NCBI GenBank assembly: GCA_965243385.1
Contig: CBDEUV010000002.1
Span: 5,146,001-5,210,000, forward strand
Direction: 5' to 3'
Source: JANSYA01 sp965243385
GTDB taxonomy: Bacteria > Spirochaetota > Leptospiria > Leptospirales > Leptonemataceae
Length of the DNA: 64,000 nucleotides
Positions 36,472-45,893 of this stretch are shown one piece after another. The position numbers and the translations under genes are program-made. The notes below the pieces were generated by a model. The model was not told the origin of the DNA, searched no databases, and was given only the letters and a program-made list of their open reading frames with translations. Each line of letters starts with the position of its first letter. The first letter of the stretch is position 1.

Positions 36472-38384
36472 AGCGCTTTAGGCCTTCGCCTGCTTTGTAC
36501 TTTTCGTGGCGCGGTATATACGCGCGTGCATTTGTCGCGATCTTCGCGGCCGTATTGGTCTCAGCCTGCAATAATCTGGACAACGCCCTGGACGACCTGC
36601 TGGGGGCGCTGCCGCCGGAACAATTCCTCGATCAGGGTTATGTGTACTTCGACGACACCGGCAATATTACGGTCGTCTTGAATAATACTGAATTCGCCTC
36701 GAATCCGATCTACAGTCAGGCTTCGATCGTCATGGCCTGGGTTTACAAACGCGGAGCGAATGTGAACGCGCGCTGCTGTCAGGGAAACGGTTGTCCGATC
36801 GAACAGAGCAACGCCTGCATTCGCGGCGTCGGCTTTTCGCAAGACCTCGGTTTCGCCGGCACCCGTTTTCTGGATATTCATCCGCCGCAATCCTTCGATC
36901 GTTTTACTTCGCGCTATTATATGCCGATCTTCGTTTCGTCGAACCAGGGATTGCCGGAAGACTTTCAGGGCGAATACAACGCCTTTTCGAGTCCGGTCAA
37001 TATCGTAACCGATCGCGAGCAATTCGACCTGTACCTGGGAATCTATTATTCGGCCTTTTCGCCTTTTTTCCCCGAACCCCGGGTCATCAATATCGAAGCC
37101 GAAGTCGGCCAGCAGACGCTCAATACCGGCGTCGCGCCCGATCTGATTTCGCCGGTGATTCAAATCGAATCCCGTTTTTTTCCGGAGTCCAGCGAAGACC
37201 CTTCCGGTTCCTGGTATACGATCCCGCCGATTCTGCAGTGGTCGCCGGGCAATCAGAGCGACCAGGGTGTGCGCTTTCGCAATCGCATACGCATTAACGA
37301 AATCGGCAACGCTCTGAATTCGCAAACCAATAACGACGTCATCGAACTCTATAATCCGACGCCATTCACGGTACCTCTGCTGAACGTGTATTTACAGCGC
37401 TGGTCCGGCACTTCGACCGCCTGCACCGATCTGGTGGGCAACAACGAGAAGATGAATCTCTCGACGCTGTCCATCGGCCCTTTTCAGACTCTGGCCATCG
37501 CGCGGACCGGGAATACGCTCGGGGTCGCCACGACCTTCACCGGCGGCGTCATCGTCGGCGATAACGACTGCTTCGCTTTAACATTCGATAATGACCAGTT
37601 ATTCCAGGGGCTGGCGGACACCAGCCTGATCGATTTCGTGGGTCTTGCGGGAGCGAGCGGCGGCGGCCAGTCCGAAGGCGGATCTCCGGCGACGGCCCTC
37701 GTGCCGGGCAACTCCATTTCGCGCTGCCCCGACGGTCAGGACACGAACAGCAACGGCAGCGATTTCAGCCTGCGCCAGGCCACGGTCGGCGCCGCGAACG
37801 CCTGCGGCGCCCTGGCGGATCAGACTTCGCTTTTAATCAACGAGTGGGGCGATTCGAGCACCGGCGGCCAGGATTATATCGAGCTCAAGAATTTCGGCGC
37901 GGCCGCGGTCGCGATCGATTCGAATCTGCGCATCGTCTACGGAACGGGAGCCGGAACCAACGCGACGCTCACGGCCTACTTAAACGACGGCGAAGGGGAC
38001 CCGACCAACCAGCTGGCCATCGGCGGCGGCGTAAATATCGCGCCGGGCGAAATCGTGCTCGTGGTCGATTCCGACGTAACAATCGCGAATATCACCGCGC
38101 TGCGCGGCTTTAACGGCTTCACCGGTAAGATCTTTCTTTCGACCGAGTCGAATCTAATCGGCGCGAACGACCGCCTGGATGACAATCAGGCCTCCCTGTC
38201 CAACGGACTGGTCAGCTGGTCGCACACCCCTTTCCCGTTCACGCCGGGCACGTCGACCTATTCGGCGCTCAAAGCTTCGTTCGTTTTCGGAACCGAAGCG
38301 ACCAGCGCGAACGCGAACTGGTGTAACGGAACCGCGGGCGCCATGCGGTCGGCGGGCGTCAACAATGGAGGCGGCTGCCCTTGA
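36468..38384 (+). CDS. Lamin-tail-domain lipoprotein
   Basis: 638 residues. The GTG start overlaps the stop of the previous gene by 4 bases. The signal peptide ends in VLVSAC, a good lipobox. Residues 25-260 form a cysteine-containing strand-rich region (RCCQGNGCPIEQSNAC) with no family I know. A first LTD-like domain starts near 270 (IRINEIGNALNS ... NDVIELYNPTPF) and a second fills residues 455-638, closely similar to the end of the previous protein and sharing the endings WCNG and NNGGGCP. LTD domains are Ig-like folds found on exported bacterial nucleases and surface proteins. Tight coupling suggests a complex with its neighbours. Confidence 0.75.
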   Translation: MKRFRPSPALYFSWRGIYARAFVAIFAAVLVSACNNLDNALDDLLGALPPEQFLDQGYVYFDDTGNITVVLNNTEFASNPIYSQASIVMAWVYKRGANVNARCCQGNGCPIEQSNACIRGVGFSQDLGFAGTRFLDIHPPQSFDRFTSRYYMPIFVSSNQGLPEDFQGEYNAFSSPVNIVTDREQFDLYLGIYYSAFSPFFPEPRVINIEAEVGQQTLNTGVAPDLISPVIQIESRFFPESSEDPSGSWYTIPPILQWSPGNQSDQGVRFRNRIRINEIGNALNSQTNNDVIELYNPTPFTVPLLNVYLQRWSGTSTACTDLVGNNEKMNLSTLSIGPFQTLAIARTGNTLGVATTFTGGVIVGDNDCFALTFDNDQLFQGLADTSLIDFVGLAGASGGGQSEGGSPATALVPGNSISRCPDGQDTNSNGSDFSLRQATVGAANACGALADQTSLLINEWGDSSTGGQDYIELKNFGAAAVAIDSNLRIVYGTGAGTNATLTAYLNDGEGDPTNQLAIGGGVNIAPGEIVLVVDSDVTIANITALRGFNGFTGKIFLSTESNLIGANDRLDDNQASLSNGLVSWSHTPFPFTPGTSTYSALKASFVFGTEATSANANWCNGTAGAMRSAGVNNGGGCP

Positions 38385-38432
38385 TTGAAATGGCCTCTCG
38401 GTCCGCCGTTCAATTTTGTATCTGGATATCTC

Positions 38433-40466
38433 ATGTTCTTTGATTTGAACCGTTTTTCGTTTTTCATCATAGCGGGAGCCTTCTGCGCGCTCGTACTGAT
38501 TCCAGTCGCATCGATCGGCGCGCAGCCCGATGCTCCGGGCGATGTAAACGGCTCGGAAGCGCGGAAGAACGCCGGGGAGAGCGCATCCTCAGATGCCGAC
38601 GAGAAATCGCAGCCGTCGCCGTCGAATTCGCAACCGAAGGAGTCGCCTTCTGATGCGAAGCCGGACTCCGGGCAAACGCAGGATACGAGAACCACGCCTT
38701 CGCAGTCGGACAGCCGGCGCGATGACGGAGGATCCGAAGTGATTTCGAATAACGCCGAAGCGCCGCTGACTCCGGAGGAGCTCGAACGGCGGCGTCTCGA
38801 GCTGGATTTGCCGCATCCCTACGGCCCCCCCGAATTTCGTTACGACGAAAATCACTTCGGCCTGGATCAGAGCGCGCGCGAAAGGTTTATCGATCGCATT
38901 CAGTGGCGGCTGCGACTCTGGACTTCGTTCAACTATTTCGACAATTCCGACCTGCGCGCGCTCAACAGCCGCAACGAAACAAGCATCGAAGAGACCGACG
39001 ATCGATTGTATTTTATCTACTCCGGGGCGGAGGTGGGGCTCTTCTTTCCGGTGAATCCGCATCTGGATATTCGCATGGATATCTGGAAGGTTGGCTTCTG
39101 GGGGCACGATCAACTGGGCGGGCGCGATAATAACAACGACGCCCGGGATTCGCCGGCCGGTTCGAACACCGTCAATTTCGGGAACCTCTATTTCGATATT
39201 CATATTCAAAAAGAACCGGCCCGGGAACGCCGGCTGGATCTGATTATCGGCCGGCAACCGTACGAGCTCGGCGGAGAAATCTATCGCGACTATTTGCTGG
39301 ACGATCAACTCGACTCGGTCGTATTGCGCTGGTACGGCTGGCTCGGGCGACTCGACCTGCTCCTGCTGGACGTTTTCGCAAGCGGTTCCGATACCGAAGA
39401 CGTGAACTTCGTACAATACCTGAGTTTCGACGAAGAGAAAGTCGACGGCTTCGACGGCGACGTGAATACCTATCGCCAGGGCTTAACCTATCGTTTGCCG
39501 GTTTACGGCGACGCGGATCTGGGCGGCACGCATTTCGACGGGCGGGTGTTCTATTATTACGCGCGCTTCGGCGGAGTGAACGACGGCGGCGCCGACCGAA
39601 CCAACGACGGCACGATTCCCACGAACGAAGCGGACAAAGATTTTTCATTCATGCGCGGCTTTCGCCTGAACGCCGGTTATAAGAACTGGTTCCGGACCTC
39701 GTTCACTTACGCGGAAAGTTTTGGTATCGATCGCAAGCAAACGAACGAGCTGCTCCTGCCGGTCAACGACGTCGACAATAACGGCAAGAGCTACGCGCTC
39801 GACATCGAATTTAATTTCTTTAACAACGCTTTGATTATTACGCCGACCTATTTTTTCGCGGACGGCGGGCGTTATCACATCGACGGCCGGCAGTACGGTC
39901 ACGGTTTCGTGGGTTTCAAAGGCCAGCACGCCGGCGGCATTCTTACGAACTTAAACTGGGGTCTGCACCCGAGCGCGTACATCGACGACGATGGCATTGA
40001 CGATACGCCCTACGAACGCGACCGCAAGAGCGGAACCGAAGTGAAACACATCGGTTTGAAATTCGGCTGGCCTTTTAAGTTCTATTTCCTGATCGACTGG
40101 TGGCGTTTAACGGATACGTCGAATATCGGCGCCTTCGGTCAGAGCCGGCGTAAGGCCTTCGCCGGTATTCTAAACAACGACGATCCCCACGATCCCTACA
40201 CTCAGGCGATTCTGCTCGGATTGGCCAGTCAGGTCTTTCCGACCCAGACGGCGGCTCTGGGGGCGGCTCGCCGCTTCGGCGCGCCCCTCGGCGAAGAGCT
40301 GAATTTCGGAATCGAATGGCACGTGATGCAGAACTGGAAGGTCTGGGCCACCGTGGGCGCGTTTTACCCCATGCGCTATTTTTCGACGGTCGGTCTGGTC
40401 CAGGACGCGCCCCAGGGCACCAGTCGCTTCGTCGGATTTCAAATGGGCATGAAGCTGGTATTCTGA
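38433..40466 (+). CDS. Outer-membrane beta-barrel protein (alginate-export/porin-like)
   Basis: 677 residues from the ATG at 38433 (a TTG directly after the previous stop could add 16). Signal peptide MFFDLNRFSFFIIAGAFCAL cleaved near GAQ. Residues 35-125 are a charged, disordered linker. From about 150 the chain alternates short amphipathic strands with Asp/Asn-rich turns (IQWRLRLWTSFNYF, LDIRMDIWKVGFWG, LDLIIGRQPYEL, DSVVLRWYGWLGRLDLLLLD) and ends in FVGFQMGMKLVF, with the terminal aromatic typical of outer-membrane barrels. The GRQPYELG region resembles alginate-export/OprB-like porins. It could pass the products of the neighbouring surface enzyme. Confidence 0.75.
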   Translation: MFFDLNRFSFFIIAGAFCALVLIPVASIGAQPDAPGDVNGSEARKNAGESASSDADEKSQPSPSNSQPKESPSDAKPDSGQTQDTRTTPSQSDSRRDDGGSEVISNNAEAPLTPEELERRRLELDLPHPYGPPEFRYDENHFGLDQSARERFIDRIQWRLRLWTSFNYFDNSDLRALNSRNETSIEETDDRLYFIYSGAEVGLFFPVNPHLDIRMDIWKVGFWGHDQLGGRDNNNDARDSPAGSNTVNFGNLYFDIHIQKEPARERRLDLIIGRQPYELGGEIYRDYLLDDQLDSVVLRWYGWLGRLDLLLLDVFASGSDTEDVNFVQYLSFDEEKVDGFDGDVNTYRQGLTYRLPVYGDADLGGTHFDGRVFYYYARFGGVNDGGADRTNDGTIPTNEADKDFSFMRGFRLNAGYKNWFRTSFTYAESFGIDRKQTNELLLPVNDVDNNGKSYALDIEFNFFNNALIITPTYFFADGGRYHIDGRQYGHGFVGFKGQHAGGILTNLNWGLHPSAYIDDDGIDDTPYERDRKSGTEVKHIGLKFGWPFKFYFLIDWWRLTDTSNIGAFGQSRRKAFAGILNNDDPHDPYTQAILLGLASQVFPTQTAALGAARRFGAPLGEELNFGIEWHVMQNWKVWATVGAFYPMRYFSTVGLVQDAPQGTSRFVGFQMGMKLVF

Positions 40467-40570
40467 TGAAAACGATTTCGGGAAACAGGAACCGTCGGCC
40501 TCTGCGCGAATTGTTGCTTGCAATACGGCGTGCGAAGCTTAGGAATCTTTTACTCAACGAGGCGAATCAT

Positions 40571-43384
40571 ATGCGACGCTTTGGTATCTCCAATCTGCCC
40601 GCGGTTCTGCTGGCGACGATCCTCTTCTCTACAGGGGGCTGCAACAATTCGCAGGGCGAAGACATTTTCGGCGCCCCGAATCTCTGGCTCTTCGGGCCGC
40701 AACGCCTGTCGGTGTATTTCAACGAACCGGGCATCAGCCAGGAGACGGGCGTCGACCGTAAAGTCGATCAGCGCCTGGTGGAGATGATCGACGAGGCGGA
40801 GAATACGGTCGATCTGGCGGTGTACAATCTGGGGCGCAGTTCGATCATCGACGCGATGATTCGCGCCGAAGAGCGCGGCCTGGACGTGCGCATGGTCGGC
40901 GATGTCGACGAAGTCGTGACTTCCGGCTACCGCAGCATTTTGCGTACGCAGATTCCCTTCTCCCTGGGCAATTCGACGGCCATCCAGCATAACAAATTCG
41001 CGGTGGTCGACGGACGTTATACCTTTATGGGGACCGGCAATATCACCGATAACGGCTTCATTCGCAACAACAACAATTTCATGATCATCGAAGATCTGGA
41101 TCTCGCGGATCACTATACGCGCGAATTCCGGCAGATGTTCTTCGGCAGATACGGCAGCAAGAAGCTGCCGTTTACGACTCGCCGAAATTTCCTGGTTAAT
41201 TTCACGCCGATCGAAGTCTATTATAGCCCGTACGGCGGCCAGGACGCCATGGACCGCATCATCGAGATGATTCGCGGAGCGCGCACAGAGATTAAATTTT
41301 TTATCTTCGCCTTCACCCACGACGAGATGGCGACCGAGCTGATTCGCGCCGCCCGGCGGGGAGTACTGGTGCAGGGGATTCACGATAAAACCTTCGTGCG
41401 CGGAACCTCCGAAGAAGCGCCGCGATTGTACAACGGCGGGCGCTATCTGGGAGCCTTCGGTCCGGATATTCGCGAGGACGGCAATGAACATACGAAGGTC
41501 AAAGGCATCAGCGCGAGCGGCGGCAAGCTGCATACGAAATCGATTTGCGTGGACCGGGTCGTCTGCGCGACGGGTTCGTTCAACTGGTCGAATAACGCGG
41601 TCGAAAACAACGACGAAAATATGGTCGTCGTGAATAATCCTTTTATCGCCCAGGAGTTGCTCGAACAGTGGCAGCGCATCTGGGACGTGGGGCGGCCGAT
41701 TACCGGGCAGATTCGCGAAGCCGCGGGCGATGCGGCGAACCCGGGCGACGTCGTGATATCCGAAATCGCCTGGGCCGGTTCGTATACCGGCACCAGCCTG
41801 GATGCGGGCGACGACTGGCTGGAGCTGTACAATCGCACGAACGCGCCGATTGACGTGAGCCACTGGTCGATCTCCTGGGACCAGCGCGAAACGAAATTCT
41901 TTCCGATACCCGATCAGTACAACTGGTTCAAGCCCGGCATCGCCGGGCGGCATATCATCCCCGGACGGCTGATCATTCCGGCCGGAGGATATTTTTTACT
42001 CAAGGCGAAAAACAACAAAGGCATCAATAACAGCGACGTTAAGATTTCCGGAACCAAAAGCTTCACTCTGGAATCCTCGAGTCTGCGGGTGCGCCTCTAC
42101 GATGCGGCCATGAACCTGATCGACGAAGCGGGCGATGGAACCCCGCCATCGGCGGGCAAGCTGGATTCCTTTCGCCGGGTGGCCTATTCCATGGAGCGTT
42201 TCTTTTATCCGACCGGCCATCCCCTGGCGGGGCGGGCTTTGCCCGGTGCGAGTCCCGGCAGCTGGTATACTTCGAACGGCAATAATCTAACCGGCGGGGC
42301 TCTGGTCGGCGGCGGACAGCTGCAAAGCGCGTATGGGATCTGTACGGACTCCGGGGGCAATGCGACGAATTGCACGGTCGGGACTCCCAATTACAGCGGT
42401 TCGACCTTCAGCGTCGCGAATCCGTCGAACGCGTCCGGCGGTGAAAACGCCTATACGAATCTGCCTCTCGCGGCTTTTTCGACCGGCATGAGCAGCGCGG
42501 CGGTGCGCATGCGCTGGGCCATGCAAAACGCCCCGGCGATTACCGGCGGCGCCTGCCCGTGCACATCAATGATCGATGCGAACGATCCGGCGCTCTTGCG
42601 GGTCAGCACTGCGGCGCAAACACCCGGAACGACTTATACGATCAACGTCGGCGCTGCGACCGATATTACGACCGGCGCGTCGACCGCAGGCAATATCAGT
42701 TTCGAAGGCCACGGGCAGGCGAACGCGCAGTTCTGGATCGAGCGGGTCTATCCGCGTGAGTCGTCGAGCGAAGACGTGGTGGTGTTGCGCGCGTTGAGCT
42801 CCGGGACCATGCACAATCTCGGCGTCTATTATTACGACGCCTTTTCGCCTTCGCCGCAGTTGATCTATCGTTTCGCGGACGTACCTGTGACCGCCGGCCA
42901 GTACGCGATCGTCAAAATGGACACCGCCTGCGACGCGCCCTGCGGAGTGACCGCGATCATATCCGAGGATGCGCGCCTGGGATCTTCGCCGAGCTTCAAT
43001 ATCGCCGCAAATCCCGCCAGCGCTCCCGCAACGGGATTGCCCGCCGCGACGTCCTGGGAAGTCTTCGCGCCGGTGCCGGGGCTGTCTTCGACCGACGGAA
43101 TCATCTTTATTTCGTACGACTTAAACGCCCCGCCGCTCGACCTGATGTGTTATAGCAACCGCGACGGCGACGCGTCGAACGGTCTCATGCGCGGCGGCTT
43201 TCGCGACGTGTTCGCCTTTGGCTCCGGCGTTTATAATCTGAGCGCGACCCTGCCCGTCGACGAAGTGAACGACACTGAAATCCAGAGCGGTTGTTCGAAT
43301 TATACCGGCACCGGCAGCGGCTCCTACCTCAATCGAATCGTCGATACGAACCGCGGCAGCGATTTCGTCTGCGTGAATTGTTAG
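40571..43384 (+). CDS. PLD-superfamily lipoprotein with intact catalytic motifs and lamin-tail domain
   Basis: 937 residues. The ATG at 40571 has GAGG 8 bases upstream; the ATG at 40466 overlaps the previous stop (TGATG) and remains possible. The signal peptide ends in FSTGGC. The PLD domain spans about 45-375 with both HxKx4D motifs intact: HNKFAVVD (His near residue 140) and HTKSICVD (His near 321), each followed by a GTGN or GSFN turn. The form is that of the bacterial Nuc-type PLDc_2 enzymes, which cut phosphodiester bonds in DNA or phospholipid. An LTD domain follows (VVISEIAWAGSYTG ... WLELYNRTN), then an Ig-like stretch and a divergent LTD ending DTNRGSDFVC. Predicted to act on the cell surface or in the periplasm. 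Confidence 0.85.
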   Translation: MRRFGISNLPAVLLATILFSTGGCNNSQGEDIFGAPNLWLFGPQRLSVYFNEPGISQETGVDRKVDQRLVEMIDEAENTVDLAVYNLGRSSIIDAMIRAEERGLDVRMVGDVDEVVTSGYRSILRTQIPFSLGNSTAIQHNKFAVVDGRYTFMGTGNITDNGFIRNNNNFMIIEDLDLADHYTREFRQMFFGRYGSKKLPFTTRRNFLVNFTPIEVYYSPYGGQDAMDRIIEMIRGARTEIKFFIFAFTHDEMATELIRAARRGVLVQGIHDKTFVRGTSEEAPRLYNGGRYLGAFGPDIREDGNEHTKVKGISASGGKLHTKSICVDRVVCATGSFNWSNNAVENNDENMVVVNNPFIAQELLEQWQRIWDVGRPITGQIREAAGDAANPGDVVISEIAWAGSYTGTSLDAGDDWLELYNRTNAPIDVSHWSISWDQRETKFFPIPDQYNWFKPGIAGRHIIPGRLIIPAGGYFLLKAKNNKGINNSDVKISGTKSFTLESSSLRVRLYDAAMNLIDEAGDGTPPSAGKLDSFRRVAYSMERFFYPTGHPLAGRALPGASPGSWYTSNGNNLTGGALVGGGQLQSAYGICTDSGGNATNCTVGTPNYSGSTFSVANPSNASGGENAYTNLPLAAFSTGMSSAAVRMRWAMQNAPAITGGACPCTSMIDANDPALLRVSTAAQTPGTTYTINVGAATDITTGASTAGNISFEGHGQANAQFWIERVYPRESSSEDVVVLRALSSGTMHNLGVYYYDAFSPSPQLIYRFADVPVTAGQYAIVKMDTACDAPCGVTAIISEDARLGSSPSFNIAANPASAPATGLPAATSWEVFAPVPGLSSTDGIIFISYDLNAPPLDLMCYSNRDGDASNGLMRGGFRDVFAFGSGVYNLSATLPVDEVNDTEIQSGCSNYTGTGSGSYLNRIVDTNRGSDFVCVNC

Positions 43385-43448
43385 CAGACCGGAGTTATGC
43401 TGAGCGGCGATGCAGCCGGAGCCGGACGCGTTTCTCCGTCCCGGCAGC

Positions 43449-44066
43449 TCAGGATCCGGAAACGCAGCGCACGTAAGCGTTCTTAAAGATCTCTTCGCCG
43501 CGGGTGCGGCCGTCGAGAAAATCCACGGTCCAGAAAGCGCTGTTCGCGCCGTGAAACGGATCGCCGGTCCAGTACATCATCGGTCGCGTACCCGGGAAGA
43601 CATCCGGATCGGTGAGGGGTGCGAATTCCTGTCCGGTCAGCAAAATCGATTTCAGTTCGCTCCGGGTCGGGAGCCGCCAGTGCTGATTGCCCAGGCTCAG
43701 TCGGCGGCAGTAGTCGTCCGCGCGAAAATGGTTCATCGAAACCGCGTCGCCCGTACATACTCGCAACGTCGAGTCCTGTCCGGCGGTGCACTGTTGAAAA
43801 CGCAAACCCGATAGAAGCACGATGCCGTCCTGTTTTTGCGCGCCCTTCAGGCGCTGCGTATCGGCGACGCTTTTCGGAGCCGGCGAATCGGCGCTCGTCC
43901 CGGAGCCGGCCCCGCCGCGCATGCGTTTCCAGGTGGAACAGTTGGGAATCATCGTCGTTGATAACAGAAGTATGACGGCGAAAGCCAGGACTGAAGGCCG
44001 AAACGGGAATGGTCGGAGCAAGGACGGGCGCATACCACAGGCTGCCTGACACGTAATTTTCATCAA
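43449..44066 (-). CDS. DUF1566 (Lcl C-terminal domain) lipoprotein
   Basis: 205 residues from the ATG at 44066, or 194 from ATG 44033. Hydrophobic LAFAVILLLSTTMIPNC precedes the mature chain. The C-terminal half carries the DUF1566/Lcl_C pattern: NHFRADDYCRRLSLG, WRLPTRSELKSIL, MMYWTGDPF, FWTVDFLDG and NAYVRCVSG. The domain is common on exported proteins of spirochaetes and proteobacteria; some members take part in adhesion or carry modified tyrosines, but most are uncharacterised. It is divergent from the PhoX-type gene, with about 60 bases between starts. Confidence 0.8.
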   Translation of the reverse strand: MMKITCQAACGMRPSLLRPFPFRPSVLAFAVILLLSTTMIPNCSTWKRMRGGAGSGTSADSPAPKSVADTQRLKGAQKQDGIVLLSGLRFQQCTAGQDSTLRVCTGDAVSMNHFRADDYCRRLSLGNQHWRLPTRSELKSILLTGQEFAPLTDPDVFPGTRPMMYWTGDPFHGANSAFWTVDFLDGRTRGEEIFKNAYVRCVSGS

Positions 44067-44128
44067 GCAAGAAGCGCGCTCTGGCTAAAATGAGTTGTGG
44101 CGAAGTCGTACACCGGACGCCGTGCAGA

Positions 44129-45799
44129 ATGCACCAGTCGCGGAGGGAGTTTTTACGATTCATGGGACGCGGAGCCCTGCTGGCCGCGGGAGGCAGTAGC
44201 CTCTTGAGCGCGGGGCTCGCCGGCTGCCGGCCGGGGGAGAATGACGCAAGCGCTGCAAAGAGGACCGCAGCGGATGGTAGCCTCGTTGGAATCCGGCCCG
44301 GTCGGAAGGACGAGGTGCGTCTGGCGCCGGGACTGCAGTACCAGATTCTGGTTCGCGAAGGCGATGTGATTCATTCGAAAAAGGATCTGCGCTTCGGTTC
44401 AAACAACGACTTCATTGCATTCTTTCCCGACGCCCGCGATCCGAACCGGGGCGTGCTCTGGGTGAATCACGAATACCCCTGCATGTTGCTGGATCCGGCG
44501 AGCGGCGACGTTCGCTGGGCCCCTCAAAATAAAACGGAGTTCGCCCGATCGCGCGGGGCGGTCGGCGGCAGCCGGCTCGCAATGCGTCGCAGTCCGGAAG
44601 ACGGGCAGTGGGAACTCGATCCCGACGATCGCAAGAATTTTCGTCTGGATGGCGCCTCACAGATCGCGCTTTCGCGCAGTTTGAACGGACGTCGCACGGC
44701 CGAAGGCACTCTCGGCAATTGCGCCGGAGGCGTAACCCCCTGGGGCACGCTTTTGACCTGCGAAGAGAACCACATTTATTATTACGGCGAGTCGCGCTGG
44801 GATCGGGAGCAGCAGGCGCCGAAAGAATTTCTGGAGCCGCGCGAACAGCGTCGCATCAACTGGCAAAAGTACCGCAAGAATTCTCCGGACGACTACGGCT
44901 GGATCGTCGAGGTGGATCTGTCGACCGGTCGCGCGGTGAAACAGATCGCCATGGGGCGCTGCTTTCACGAATGCGCGACAGTGGTGCCCTCACCGAGCGG
45001 CCGGGTGGCCGTCTACAGCGGCGATGATACGATCGGGGGTTGCATCTATAAATTCGTTTCGGACCGGGCCGGCAGTCTCGCGAGCGGTGTGTTGTACGCC
45101 GCCGATACGAAGAACGGTCGCTGGGTCGAGCTCAGTCCGCGAAATCCCGCGTTGAAAGAATTCGGTTCGCTCGAAATGATACTGGTGCACGCGCGCGACG
45201 CCGCGCTGCTGGCGGGGGCGACGCCGCAGGACCGCCCCGAAGACATCGAAGCCGCTCCGCATGAAACGGGCGTCGTATATATCTCGCTTACGAACAACGC
45301 GAAGCGCGAACCCGCGAATTATTATGGTTCGATTCTGAAACTCCGCGAAGCCGGCGGCGACCCGCTCGCGCTGCATTTCGAAAGCCAGGAATTTCTCGCC
45401 GGCGGGCCGGACAATCAAAACGGCGATAGCTTCGCCTGTCCGGACAATATGGCCTTCGATCCCGCCGGCAATCTCTGGTTAACCTGCGATATTTCCGAAT
45501 CGAAGATCGGCCAGGTCGGCCCCTATTCGGATTTCGGAAATAACGGTCTCTATCTCATTCCCATGCAGGGCCCGCAGGCGGGCAAGGTGATTCAGATGGC
45601 GCACGCGCCTGTCGACGCGGAGTTTACCGGACCGTGCTTTGCGCCCGACGGCCGTACGCTCTTCGTATCCGTGCAGCATCCCGGTTCGCGCACGCGGCAT
45701 CGTGACGAACCGACCAGTCGTTGGCCCGACAACGGTTTTCCGAAATCGGCGGTGATTACGATCACGGGCGAAACGCTCGATCGCGTGGCGGGGGTTTGA
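44129..45799 (+). CDS. PhoX-type (DUF839) phosphatase, Tat-exported
   Basis: 556 residues from the ATG at 44129, chosen because it puts the Tat motif SRREFLRFMG at residues 4-13; ATG 44090 is possible. The signal ends in LSAGLAGC, so the protein may be a Tat-exported lipoprotein. The body shows PhoX/DUF839 landmarks: VLWVNHEYP, NCAGGVTPWGTLLTCEEN (near 205), a CFHEC segment and DNMAFDPAGNLWLTCD. PhoX enzymes are iron/calcium-dependent alkaline phosphatases induced by phosphate starvation. The neighbouring PLD cluster and the PhoBR pair downstream fit such a role. PhoX relatives with other esterase activity exist. Confidence 0.8.
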   Translation: MHQSRREFLRFMGRGALLAAGGSSLLSAGLAGCRPGENDASAAKRTAADGSLVGIRPGRKDEVRLAPGLQYQILVREGDVIHSKKDLRFGSNNDFIAFFPDARDPNRGVLWVNHEYPCMLLDPASGDVRWAPQNKTEFARSRGAVGGSRLAMRRSPEDGQWELDPDDRKNFRLDGASQIALSRSLNGRRTAEGTLGNCAGGVTPWGTLLTCEENHIYYYGESRWDREQQAPKEFLEPREQRRINWQKYRKNSPDDYGWIVEVDLSTGRAVKQIAMGRCFHECATVVPSPSGRVAVYSGDDTIGGCIYKFVSDRAGSLASGVLYAADTKNGRWVELSPRNPALKEFGSLEMILVHARDAALLAGATPQDRPEDIEAAPHETGVVYISLTNNAKREPANYYGSILKLREAGGDPLALHFESQEFLAGGPDNQNGDSFACPDNMAFDPAGNLWLTCDISESKIGQVGPYSDFGNNGLYLIPMQGPQAGKVIQMAHAPVDAEFTGPCFAPDGRTLFVSVQHPGSRTRHRDEPTSRWPDNGFPKSAVITITGETLDRVAGV

Positions 45800-45893
45800 A
45801 TCCGGGTTCTATAAACAGTCAGGGCTCATCTTGAAGTTGCTGCCCAGAACTCGAATTTACGTTATATATTGAGCTTCAGGGTTCGTATCTCCC

